NCBI GenBank assembly: GCA_963693085.1
Contig: OY856410.1
Location: forward strand, 1,334,673,804 to 1,334,737,803
From: Alisma plantago-aquatica
Lineage: Eukaryota; Streptophyta; Magnoliopsida; Alismatales; Alismataceae
Direction of reading: 5' to 3'
Length of the DNA stretch: 64,000 nt
Below are positions 1 through 11,731 of this stretch, piece by piece (position 1 is the stretch's first letter; each line of letters begins with the position of its first letter). Both the position numbers and the translations under genes were made by a program. The notes beneath the pieces were generated by a model. The model had not been told where the DNA came from. It ran no database searches and saw nothing but the letters and a program-made list of their open reading frames with translations.

Positions 1-2374
1 TTTTAAATATAACAATGCGATCCATGTGTCCCATATTCCCTTTATACCCCTCATGACCACCTATCAAGTGAATCAATTTCTAGGGCGGAGTCACATGGCA
101 CTACCTGTAGGTAGCCCACTCCTTAACTCATGGTATACTAAGAGTCTCATGGTACTACACGTGGGTAGCCCAGTTTCTAACTCATGATACCCTAGACCTT
201 ACTCTAGGTTATCCTTAACTTCTGCATATCCATAAGGGTGGACTCAGATCTAGCTTGTTATACATATATAACCATAGTGATAGTCATAGTCACTTTATAG
301 TTGCATGAATTGAAACAACCAACAGTTATTTCAATTATTGAGGAAAACGTCGATATAATCCTCGGAAAACTAATCGGTATAGTCATAAGCGTAACCACAT
401 ACCTCTTATTGCAGTTTTAGATATAGAATCAAAATTGAAGAGAGAGAATATCCAAGTAAGAAAGAAAAGGCACAGAACCCTGAAATAAAAGTACAAGTTT
501 ACTTTTATTAATATTTATCCATTTTCATCATGTCCCTTAGGGTTTCTATCAAATTTCAGGGTTTTCTTGAAAATTAGGGTTTTGCTTTCCTTCTTAGATA
601 TTATGAACCCTAATCCATCAAATATACCCAAAACCTTTAAATTCTCTCTTTTTAATATCCCTAACAGTTTTAGGATCATTATTTAGCAATTTATCAAAAT
701 AACAAGTTTTCCTTCATCTTTTACCCTAAATTAGGGTTTTTATGTACATTATCTTTCATTCATAGTCATAAACCCTAATGTAGCCATATTTGTATTCAAA
801 ATGGATGAAATATTCATATTATTAATTAACAGGTTTATAATCCTCAACTTAACCCATTAATTTACAAAGAAACATCCTTTATATGTAATTAGGGTTTCCA
901 AGTAACTTGAAATGCATTTTACTAGAAATTTAAGTACTTTTTCAAAACGAACTGGAATAATGTCATATAATCATTTTTAAAGATTCCTTGCATTTTTCTA
1001 CACAACTTTCATTTATAAAGTTCTTTTATACGAGTTTCCTAGCTATTTCTATAATTTTAGCAAAGAAAAGCTATTTTCTGTAATTTCGGTCAGAGAAGGA
1101 AATACCTAGATCGTTGGATCGATGTGCCGCGGTCCACAGGTTAATCTGACGCTCCACAAGCACTGGCTCCACTCACGATCACGCGCACAGTCATTGGCTA
1201 GTGATCGTTGGATGATCCTTGGTTCACTATGGTCCCCTGATCCAACGGCTCCCGCTGTGGCGCTCTCCTCAGCGGGCTAAGGCGCGTGCTTTCTCTTGAG
1301 ATCGTCAGCTCTCGTCTCGGCCCACCATGTTCCGTGATCCGACGACACCTGCTCGTCATCTCCTTTGCCTTTCTCAAAAGAACGTGCGGTGGCACCACGT
1401 CAGTAGCTCGTCGGAGCAAGTGCAATCGAGACGATGAGGGAGTCCGGAGGTGCGAAAGGTAGCCGCTCGAGATCGATTGGTCACAAGGACTCGAGTGGTG
1501 GTCTATATATAGGGTACGGAGGGTTCCCTTTAGGGTTTCTGACCCCGCCTCTAGGACAACCTTCAGCCCAATTGGGCGTTTCGTCCATACACAAGGGAAG
1601 TTGCCTAATCTTGGGTCGAAAACATTCCCCCTCTCTCCCGAACTCAATGGGATACTTCCCATGTACGCTCATACTCTGCTGTGATCGGAAATGCAAGGGG
1701 AAAATCCCCTGTGGGCAGCTGCAGTCCGTGTCCCTTTGGTACTCTGGACGATGAGCCCGATCGGTTGGATTAAGATCCAATGGTCACCATCCTCCGCGTT
1801 CAAACAGAAAAAGGAAAAGGATTCCCAATTATACAAGGAAAATTCTATTTTGATGATAACATGAAAATTTAATAACTCTCAATCCTTAACTCCATTTTAT
1901 CTCAAATTTTGAGGAAAACTCATTTGTACCTTTATCTTTCCTTGTGAAAAAATTGGAGTCATTATCCAAAGGAAACAATCCATTTACTTCAGTTTCAAGT
2001 TATCCCTTATTTAATTGTATTTTCCACATATTCTTTATTTCCTTTGCCATTATCTAATTATCCCGAGTTCCTTGAACCCCAAGGAACCTTTATAACTCGA
2101 AATATTATTTTGGGAAAATATCTTTCAGCCTTCAAATCATTTCTATTTATTTTCCTCATATATTCCTTTATTAAATGGAATTCCTTTTTAATTTCTTTTT
2201 GTTTTTCTTTTAATTGGGCTTTATGGCCAATTAGGCCCATCAAGAAAGCATGCAAGACTATTATTCACGAAATTCATTCAAATCAAATCATGAAATCAAA
2301 CATTGATCTTATTTAGACATTTAAAAGAGATTTTCAAATCTCATTACATGTATTGGAAAAATGAGGTTATAACA
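1..2374 (-). mobile_element. LTR of Gypsy element E (incomplete, window edge)
   Basis: This is a long terminal repeat read on the minus strand. Its first base in element orientation is at 2374, where the complement begins TGTTATAACC. The left part (about 40-430) is clearly similar to the U5 side of the LTRs of element C at 29300-29700, including the 'catggcactac' block and the 'agtgatagtcatagtcac' stretch. It interrupts the 5' LTR of element B: B sequence resumes at 2375 with atggtcgtg, matching tatggtagtg at 8551 in the intact B copy. ATGGT (2375-2379) is therefore the likely target duplication, but its partner lies outside the window. A GC-richer stretch at 1110-1450 lies just past the TATA-like site in the transcribed direction. 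It may be a solo LTR or the 5' LTR of a whole element; the window does not show which. Confidence 0.8.
1503..1512 (-). promoter_or_regulatory. TATA-like box of the E LTR
   Basis: CTATATATAG inside the minus-strand LTR sits where a U3/R border is expected, with a GC-rich stretch downstream in the transcribed direction. The motif is nearly palindromic, so strand is taken from the LTR orientation. Assignment is by motif and position only. Confidence 0.45.
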
Positions 2375-4878
2375 ATGGTCGTGTATTTTTGTGACTTTTG
2401 GTGTTATTAGAATAAAAAGTCAAGAAGTTTTCATATAAAAGAAAACTAATGAAAAGTAAGAAAAAATAAGGAAGATATATTCAATTACTAGATGCCTTAC
2501 CTTTTTCCTTTTCTTGGTAGGAAACCAAATAATGACTAAGGGAAACACTTAAGGAATGGTGGTTATGATATGGATAAATGTCTTACCTTTTTACATCTTT
2601 GTTCTTTGCCAAGGGAGAGAGAGAAGGAGAAAAAAGGAAAGAAATGAGAAAGGGGGGATATGAGAAGATGTAGGTGTATATATATATGAGGGTACACACA
2701 TAGCCCCCTTAGCCTACATCTTTTCTCATGAACCTCTCAAAAATCAACCCATACTCCTTCCCTCTTCTTTCTCATTAGGCAACATGAACCCCGACCCTAA
2801 AACCTATATAAGGTGTGTCGTCTTTATGTTGGAAATAGAGTTACAACCCCTCTGGACCTACCCCTTGGCCTAAAACCTCCTTAGTGTCTTGGAGAGGATC
2901 TTTCTGCCATAGATGTTTGTGCCATCATCACCCTGGCAAGACCAGTTAGAGTTTCGTGAAGAATAAGAGGAGGTACAGGCTCTTCTCCATCCCCTTCAAA
3001 GCATCCACCACCACTCGCAATCGCAAGGAATCCAACCTCCAAATTCATATCTAATGAGCAGAAGCCTCTCCCTCTCACATCACCTTCCTCTCCCTCCTTC
3101 TAATCATCACTGCCTAGGAATCACCATTAATGCTCAACATTGGTCCATGATGGGTTTACTGGAGCCATGACAAAAATGGGGGAAGGCTTGGGAGAAGTGT
3201 GAACCTCTCGACGATCTTTAAGTGTGACCTAGGTCTGATCGAGACTCCTCCCCACAATGGTATCACGAGCGATAGGAGATACAGTATGTACAAAGGTGAT
3301 GAGAGAAGGGAGGAAGGAGGACTATGGGAGAAGAATGGATTCTGGGGTGGATAAGGAGTCACCACTATAGTGATCACAGAAGTCGGATCCGATCTGACTG
3401 TGCGTGGGAGGTCCATATTACTCCCTCCCAGTTGTCGTAGCATGCTCAATGCAAACCACGGAGGAGAGATCATGTGTTTGAGATCATGGAGGAAGGTTGA
3501 TCTAGGCAATCGGGTAGGAGGTGCAGGCCAAGATCCATGAATCAGAGAAAATAAAAAGATAATTGTGTTTCTTACGTGGTGATTTCCTATTGGCCCAAAT
3601 AGGATTAATTTTGTAATAATTCTTGAAAATGACTGGTAACTCGGATGAAGACAAATTATATATGAAATTTGATCAGGAAAAGATGTAGAATCTAAACAAA
3701 ATATTTGCAGACTCTAATTATGCTTCTAGTTTTGAAAATGGTGCATATATGGGTTAAAGTGGTGACTAAATCATAAAAACCCTATTTTTTGTGATTATGA
3801 TGCTTAAATCAATAAATATGGTTAATTTGAGATGTTATCTGATATTGATTAACATAATGAGAAGTCAAGATGATAATGACAACAATGATGAGAAACTAGG
3901 GCTTCTAGAGTGGATGATCATTAACACGTGTAATTTGGATCTTAAACATCAATGATATAACTGGTTATAACCTAATGTACCTAATCTAATATAAGTGGTA
4001 CTAATACAATAATATAGTAGATTTCATCATTGTGGAAACACCTAATATGAATTAAGGTTCTTAAGTATTTGAATAAACAATCATGGGAATTAGGGTTTTG
4101 AAATGTAAATATGATGATAACTTGAAACCAAGGAAACCTTGAAACCTAGATTAGGGCCGAGTTGGGTTTAATGTGATTAATAAATGATGGTGACACTTTA
4201 GGATTTATAATCATGCAAACTAAAATGTGGATTTCTTGATTTTCTTGTTGATTGGATAATATTCTTGAAGTATTTTCTACATGATAATATGCATGGCCTA
4301 CCATCCAGGTACGTGGTTACGCCTAAGAATAACTGCCTTAGTTTTTAGGCGCTTTTTGAGGTTTTTTTGCAAGGATTGAACAATTAAAATGTTGGTTGTT
4401 TATTTACATTCTGTTTAATTATAATGCAACTATGACTATCACACAAAGAAAGATTATGTGAAGAAAATGTCAGTTTATATTTGCAAATATTTGTTGGAAT
4501 ATGTGTTGTTATTTACTTGCACATTTGGGATGTCTGCCACATACCAGTATGACAAGATATTGATCATGTATTTTTTTTCACGTCGTTTAGGTATGAGCTA
4601 ATATACATGATAAAGGACATGATGTTAAAGATAGAAATGTCATGAAAGCATTAAAGATTTCAAAGGGGGATTATCTAGTCATCTCTTCTCAAAATACAGT
4701 TCTGAGGATAGAAAGTTCATATACGCATCTTGTTTATAATCCTTTGTAATGAATGAAATTATTTGCTATTTTATATTGTTTGATTAAAATATGGATCCTT
4801 GGGTAATTATTGTAGGTAATGGTTGTCATATTTTTGACATTCCTTAATTGGGGGTTATCGTAAAGTGAGGTTGTTACA
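2375..4878 (+). mobile_element. 5' LTR of Gypsy element B (3' part, cut by E)
   Basis: This matches the split 3' LTR of the same element along its whole length: 2375-2650 pairs with 8551-8741 plus 19260-19330, and 2760-4878 pairs with 19440-22709. The LTR ends ...TTGTTACA at 4878, followed two bases later by a tRNA-Met-type primer site. About 280 bases of the start, represented at 8272-8551 in the 3' copy, are displaced upstream by insertion of E and lie outside the window. Joining the 3' segments gives an LTR of about 2.75 kb, within the long-LTR range usual for Del/Tekay Gypsy elements. Confidence 0.85.
2805..2812 (+). promoter_or_regulatory. TATA box of the B 5' LTR
   Basis: TATATAAG, followed by GTGTGTCG. 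The 3' LTR copy at about 19499-19508 has changed to TATATATGG. Position inside the LTR and the TATATAAG consensus shared with the A and C LTRs support it. Confidence 0.55.
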
Positions 4879-4880
4879 TT

Positions 4881-4893
4881 TGGTATCAAAGCC
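4881..4893 (+). other. Primer binding site of element B (tRNA-iMet type)
   Basis: TGGTATCAAAGCC, two bases after the LTR end. It resembles the plant initiator-Met primer site TGGTATCAGAGCC with one mismatch. It fixes plus orientation and the 5' LTR boundary. Confidence 0.85.
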
Positions 4894-7800
4894 CCAAATT
4901 TTTTTCAAATAATATTTAGTAGTTTATAATTTCAAGTAATCTGTAGAAATATGAGGGAATTATTAGGGAATTTTCTAAAGATGATGGTGTCTAGAAGGGA
5001 CCATGACCCGGGGGCTGTAAATATTTTCCTCTGCATTTCTAGTCAGCTTACGAGGACTCATGGGATCGTGCATCCTTCTTGGACAAAGTTGTACAATTTT
5101 TCCCGAAGTAAAATACCTTTAGGGTGTCTTCTCATCTAAACTCATCTGCTTCTTGTCTTCTTTGCTTAATAAAACCCTAAAAGGAACTTCCCTTCTTACC
5201 AAAGGTTGGGTGTTTGAGAAGAAGTAGGATTAAGGAATCCTTTGCCAATTAATTTACATGTAATGTGGAAGTAATAATATAAATGTATGTGGAAATAATA
5301 ATGTACATGTAATGCAGAAAAAATGTACATGTAACATGGAAATAATGATAAAGTAAAGAAAGATGTTTTTTGGGTTTTCCTTATGAGGGTAACCTGAGAT
5401 AGAAGTAGGGTTGGTTGAAAAGACCCTAGTGGTCCTAGGGACACAAAAACCCTAAAAGGTAGGGTGTAGTCTCTATAACCTAATCCCAAACTCTAATCCT
5501 TGGGAATTAGGGATAGAATGGGTAAAATGAAAACCCACCCATATGAACTCTAATGAGAATTAAGAAAATTGTAAATAAGTCTATATGACATAGATTTCCA
5601 TGTATGAATGTGGATAAATGTATTTATGATGCATGAAAAAAATATATTTGAATATACATGAGAGACATAAATGACCAATGGCTATACATGAAAATAAAAA
5701 TATGGATATAACTTGCTCATTGCCCTGATGCTATCTCTTAAGGAATGAATGAATAAAAAATAGCCCAGTTGGTGGATATGAATGGACATCACCCCAGGGA
5801 GTGGGTAGATCAATGAGAATACTCCTAGAGAGCAAGTATGAATACTTGCATTGAGTAGTATGAATACCCCCAATGAGTGGGTATACCACAAAGATTGGGC
5901 AAATAAAGGTTGAGGAGTTATAATATACCAAAATGAGTTAGGTGACTCAATATGCCATGAATGTGTGTACCTGGAACAAGGCATTAATGAGAAAAAGTAT
6001 GCAACCTATGAATAATGCATTTATGGATGTAACCTGCTCAAACCCTATACCGATCTTTGGTGAGTTAAAGAGCAAGGGGTGAAATAAAATCATTCTGAAA
6101 ATGACTATGAACCTAGACAGGATGGGAAGGTTGCTACGGGGCCAAGCCCAGATGGGATGGTCATATAAGGAGCCAAACCCAGATGGGATGGCCAATGGAA
6201 TTCGAAGCTCGGATGGGAAGACTAGAAAAATACCAAGCCCGGATGGGATGGTATGAATGTCTACTGGGATTAAAACCCTAAGGAGAGGGTTCCCTATAAA
6301 GAGGCTCCCCTAAAGAGAGGGCACACCTTTGATAAAAGATGATAAAGGTGGTGAGGTTAAAATAAGAAATGCTTATTTAGGTTACATAAAAAGATGATAA
6401 TATGAAAATAATGGGAAAACTAAATATAACTTGCTCGAACCCCCATTATATCTTTGGAAGTTTGAATATGGAAAGAAATTCATGACCAAGCCCTGGAGGG
6501 GAAGGTCGGTGAAGACCAAGCCTGGAGGGGAAGTTCACGAAAGGTCAAGCCCATGATGGGAAGGCCAACATTGCACAAAGCCCCAGGTAGGGAAGGTGAC
6601 CTCAGTCTATAGTGTATATGACCAAGCCCCAGATAGGGAAGGTCACAATAGGTCAAGCCCTGGATTGGGAAGGCCGATGAGGCACCAAGCCCCTGGAGGG
6701 GAAGGTGGCCCAAGTCCAATAGGGATAAAACCCCATGAGAGGGTATCCCATAGATTGAGAAAAAAAGGGGGTTGAGACAATAATAAAAATGATACATAAA
6801 AATGAAACATTTAGGGCAAGTGTGCCAACTCGGGTGGGTCAACCCAAAAGTGGGAAGATGACCTCTGGGGGTGGAAAAACCTTAGACCTTGGGGTCAGGT
6901 TGTGGCTAGAGAAGCCTAACTTCCTCCTATGATCCATGAAGGCACCCAAGGTTAGGACCTTCCCTAGAAAGGTAAGTTGACCAAATCAATTTTAAGATTG
7001 AGGTAACTGTGAATGTCACCTACATAAAATATGAAAGCACACATATGGAGTATTATTCTTTGAACCCAAGTATGCCTTCTCTGAGGAACATGAGGAAAAA
7101 TCACCATGAAGGTGGATGACAGTATGAGACTGAGACCGAAAGAGAGAAGTTTCCGTAAGTCTGATGAGGGGACATAATGAATAATGAGGATTATAAGAGA
7201 TGCAAGAAATTCGATTAAAAGAATTACATATGAAGATAATGTGCTTGAAAATAGTTAAATTTGTGAAATCTCAAAGAAACCCTTAGTAAGGGTAGAGTTC
7301 TAAGTGAATCCTAAGGTCAATTAGGGTGTACTAAAGGTACATAGGACTGATGGGATTAAGAGTTGATTGGGCCTTGAATGCATAATACCATGTGGTCAGG
7401 AGGTAACAACTAGGTTTTCCTAAGGTCCATGACTCAGGAGATTATCTACCTTTGTGAGTTCATGTGGCTCAATCGGTGAATTTGAGTGGCACTCCCTAGA
7501 TGCATAAAGTGATATCACTCCATAAAATACCTATACCCCTAGAGACCTCAAGGAAGTGTCTAAATCTCATAATACATGGTATGTAAATATAAAAGATACA
7601 AGAAGTCATGTAATAATGAAAGGAGTTGTGCATAAACTCAAGAGTGAGAAAAGACACTTGACTTCATTAAATATAATAATATTTTTGAATTAAAAAGTAT
7701 GTATGGTTTAGAGTCATGTTGAGAATGATTCAACCTAAAATATGAAATTAAATAAGATGCATGAAGGCACCACCTCTACTCGTTGAATGGGATGAACTTT

Positions 7801-8258
7801 GTATTTGGATTGCAGCCAAATATTCATTTCATCTCACTATGAGTGGGAGAGATTGGGTAGACACATGTTATGATTAAAACTGACATACGAGAATGAATAC
7901 CTTAAGATTTTAATGGCATGACCTAGGTTTGGAGGTGTTACCTCACCCTTATCTAAAAAATAATAAATGAACAATAGGTTAAAAACATAAGTGAGAGGTA
8001 TTCACTAAGTGAAACTAAAATCACAAAAATGAAGATGTAATCATTAAGAGATGATATCATGTAAATACTAAGGATGTGGATATACCTTGAATTGGATTTA
8101 AGTTCCAATCCTAGTAATATTGTGAGTAAATTTTGCATATCAATAAAAGTGATTAAACATAATCCAAGTAGAGTTGCTAACCCTAAGTTGTGAAATTAAG
8201 TTAAGTTATCAGTCACATTAACTTCAGAGGTGTGAATTTTGGGGACAAAAATCCTTTT
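4894..8258 (+). mobile_element. Internal region of element B, no readable gag-pol
   Basis: This internal region is only about 3.4 kb, too short for a complete Gypsy gag-pol. I find no capsid, protease, reverse transcriptase or integrase motif. Blocks are shared with elements A and C: 4985-5110 resembles 11815-11960 (A) and the complement of about 36360-36480 (C), and 7330-7580 resembles 13940-14160 (A) and the complement of 34250-34490 (C). The last stretch before the polypurine tract (ttttggggacaaaaatcc) resembles the usual end of a Del/Tekay polyprotein, but the integrase that should precede it is gone. B is best read as a deleted, non-autonomous copy that needed proteins from a relative. 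Confidence 0.6.
6118..6730 (+). repeat. Degenerate tandem motif in the internal region of B
   Basis: Two clusters (about 6118-6255 and 6480-6720) repeat a core of the form CCAAGCCC..GATGGGA(A/T)GG at intervals of roughly 30-40 bases, at least ten times in all, with varying spacer. The equivalent part of element A holds only isolated cores (for example around 13790). The repeat is not coding in a consistent frame. Confidence 0.7.
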
Positions 8259-8271
8259 AAGGAGGGGCAAA
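8259..8271 (+). other. Polypurine tract of element B
   Basis: AAGGAGGGGCAAA lies directly before the start (TG) of the 3' LTR at 8272. This is the expected plus-strand priming site. Confidence 0.8.
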
Positions 8272-8741
8272 TGTTATATCCTCAATTGTGTTAAAACTAA
8301 ATTAGATAAATCTAATTGATTTGTAAATTCCCCAATGGTATGGTGGAATAATAATATTAATCGCCTTTGTGGCATGGGTTCTTATGAAACAAAAGACATC
8401 CCAATATATCCTGAGGGACTAAATACAAACTTGGAAAAGACATAAGTGAGTTTCCATGGAATAAAATAAATTAAGAGAAATAGAGGAATAATCTAGAATT
8501 CATTATCCAATAAGGTGCCATATGTTGCCAAATCCAAGTCCTAATAAGATTATGGTAGTGTCTTTTCATGAATTTTGGTGTTCTTAGAATAAAAAGTCAA
8601 GAAGTTTTCAAATAAAGAAAAGTATGGAAAAGTAAGAGAAAATAAGGAAGATATATTAAATTACTAGATACTTGATCTTTATCCTTTTTTGGTGGGAAAC
8701 CAATTAGTGGCTAAAGGAAACACTTAAGGAATGGTGGTTAT
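8272..8741 (+). mobile_element. 3' LTR of element B, segment 1
   Basis: The segment starts TGTTATATCC straight after the polypurine tract and is interrupted at 8741 by insertion of element A. The last five bases, GTTAT (8737-8741), are the target duplication, repeated at 19260-19264. Sequence from 8551 onward matches the 5' LTR from 2375 onward. Confidence 0.85.
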
Positions 8742-11716
8742 TGTTACAACCCTAATTTTTGGGTTCATATGGATGGAAATGCAATTTCCCCAACAGATGT
8801 ATGATTATGGGAATTGTATGAATTATATGGATTATCTTTTCTATAATTCCTTTGTCCATGTGATTTTGTGGACTATAACATGTTAATGAGTCCAATATAA
8901 TTAAAAAAAAAAGAGAAATCAAATATAACTTTATTAAGAAGGAAATAAGAGATAATGATGTAAATGTAAGAAATATGTGAAGATGTGGATAATGGAATCA
9001 TTATGGAGTAGATTTCGAATCCACAAGGCTTCTAATGGTAAAAGGAATCCAAATAAATTATATAAAAGAAGATGAGAGAGAAAATATGCATATAATATCC
9101 CTTAATAAGTAATAACTTGCATATGAAGAAAAGTCTCTCATACTTTCGATTTTGAGTCCTAAACTTGGCACACAAGTAGTTTAAGTCATTATTGACTTTC
9201 CTTTAAAATTTGGGATCAATTGGGTAAAATATGAGAGAGATATGCATTTAGTAAGTTTGCATAAAGTGAGGGATTAATAAACAATTTAAGATTAATATCA
9301 CACGCATTCTTTTTGGAAAGGGATTTTCATGGACTGTGTATATGGGTGCATTTTGGTAGACCTTGGATCACAGATCGATGGCTGGTAAGCCATCTTCTAC
9401 CTTTGAACAGTTGAGGCAAATCTAAAATAGTAAAGCTTCATTTCCTTCTCAGATTCCCTCTGTCTGTGACCAATATGGATAGAATTAAACTCTCCCAATG
9501 ATTTGGGGAGGTAGATTTGAACTCAAACAACCCCAATTTTACTTGCTTTAGAATAGATCAGGACTTTCCCCAATTTTTTCGGACAAACAGGTCTACGAAT
9601 AGAGGACCCCGCTCGGCCATGCCTATATAAGGCTCTTTAGTCTCCCAAAGTTGGTGTTCAAGATCCCACGAACTCAGAAAGTGACCCCCTTGCTCTCAAT
9701 TTGACCCCTCGTTCCTCTGGTTTGCTCCAATTTCCATGGATCTTCTATAAATCAGACCTTCTCTGCTCTCCCTACCCTCACCTTCCCTTGGTGATTGACA
9801 CCCACGGTTGAGTTGGGCGGGATGGGGTGGGGCTGTTGGAACCATCTCTGGGGTGATTTGAAGCCTAGAAGAGGAAGCCAACCCTTCAGTTGACCAGTCC
9901 ATAGCATTGTGTTGCGTCAGGACGAAGAGTGGAGGTAGACGATATAGGAAGTGGGGAATTACTATCCTACCCCCGACTCCTACACAACAAGGTAAGGACC
10001 ATCACATCCTTTTGTTCTTTTGCTCCTTAACGCGGACCCAGCCATGTAGGTGTGGGCCGCCACAGAAGCAGAAGCCCATTGACCTCTCGAGCCCATGAGG
10101 CCTCACATGGTTGGCTAAAAAATGAAATAACTTACAAAAATCATAGTAACTACTAGGATGATCTGATTAAGACAAATAATATATGGATCTTGCTAAAAAA
10201 AATGAGGAATCTAATAAAAATATAATGGAAGCCGGATTCTTGTTGCAATTCAAAAAGTGTATAAAGTTATCATCTTTAATGGTTTAATTAATGAAAAACC
10301 CTTAGATTTGATGATAGTTGGATCTAATGATGTTCTTTGAATGTTTTGAGCAAATATTAACATGTAGTTAATAAAAGGACGAATTAGATCTAAAAAGATG
10401 ATCTTTATTCATAATGGCTTGATTTAGGGTTCCATGTGCATGAATATGCATTAATGGGCCTAAAACCCTACTTTTGGTAACTATGACTTTTAATGGTTTT
10501 AATTGTTCAAGTCCATGAATAAATAGAGGTAAGATGATCCTAAGTTGATTTGAGCATAAAACATCCTTAATGTGGATAGTTTGAGCAATTAGGGTTTTTA
10601 TGAGTAGAAAAGCTATTTTAGGGTTTGTTGACCTAAAAAGGATAAAGTTTGAGAAATTGATATAAGAAACCCTAATGCATCCTAATGAGACTTAGAAACC
10701 CTAAAAAGGTGTCCCAAGTCAATAAAGAGTTGTTTAGGATGAGATGGTAACAACTAGGTGTTATACATGTTTTCAGGATCAATGTTTGCTTGATTGGTTG
10801 ATTGGATTGCTTGATTGGACATCTAGTTGGATTTGGATATCTTGTTTATGTTTGAGGCTTCAAATCAGCTATGTGGTTACACTTATGGTTAAATCGCTTT
10901 AGTTTCCCGATGAATCCTGAGGTTTTAGCGGTTGCTTGGAAATAATTACTTGATTGACTTTTATTTCATGCAACTATAAAGTGACTATGACTATCACCAT
11001 AATTATATGTACATGACTAGCTCAGATCATGATCCTCCTATATAGCTCTGATGATGATGAGATAGATGACCTAGTACATGGTCTACCCATGAGGTATGAT
11101 CATCAAGTTATCATGAGTCGATGTGCTGGTCTACCCTTGGGTAGGACCATATGACTCCATGACCCTATGTATTGATCTACCTATAAGGTAGGATCATGGG
11201 GGTTAGTTGAGATCTACCATATGAGAGGTAGTATCCATGTCCACTGCAGGGACAACACAGAGGCTAGGGGTATGTAAGGATTAAGTAGTCATGTTTAAAA
11301 TGTAAAGTTTGTTTTTTTAATCATAATTACTTGCAATATGTTGTTACAATTAAATGCATGAGTATTGGTTCCCCCACATACCAGTATAATTTGTTATACT
11401 GACTGCCTTTTATTTGTCGGCGTTTTATATTTATTAAGAAAATGAATATTCCTTTAAAGTGACAATGATGGAATAAATTTTAATAAAGATTATAGGATGT
11501 TAGATAGATAGATGTTATATGGGGTAAAGTCCCTCAGCTCCTATACTTTGCAAGGTATGAGAAAAGAAAAAAATTATTCCATTTTAAAGCTTAGCTATTG
11601 TAGAATTCATTAATTATTATTGATTATTTGCAAAACCACTAATCCTATTTTGGGCTAACGCCTCTGACCTTTTGGTCACCCTTAATTGGGGGTTACTGAG
11701 GAGCTGGGTCATTACA
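8742..11716 (+). mobile_element. 5' LTR of element A
   Basis: 2975 bp, TG...CA, closely similar to the copy at 16280-19259 with scattered substitutions and small indels. It includes a GC-richer promoter-proximal part near 9590-10090 and short repeats of 'ggtctaccc/gaggtaggatcat' type at about 11060-11240. Confidence 0.92.
9624..9632 (+). promoter_or_regulatory. TATA box of the A 5' LTR
   Basis: TATATAAGG, preceded by GCC. The 3' LTR lacks it: the aligned stretch at 17150-17165 reads CATGCATAAGG, a short deletion that removes the box. Confidence 0.6.
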
Positions 11717-11718
11717 TT

Positions 11719-11731
11719 TGGTATCAGAGTC
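11719..11731 (+). other. Primer binding site of element A (tRNA-iMet type)
   Basis: TGGTATCAGAGTC, two bases after the LTR end at 11716. It agrees with the initiator-Met primer consensus except for the penultimate base. Confidence 0.88.

Noticed and set aside
541..780. Telomere-like AAACCCTAA words
   Set aside because: They are scattered single words, not tandem arrays, and common in these LTRs.
1198..1780. Overlapping frames of 99-154 codons in the E LTR as a gene
   Set aside because: They overlap on both strands within a GC-rich LTR part and show no similarity to a known protein that I recognise.
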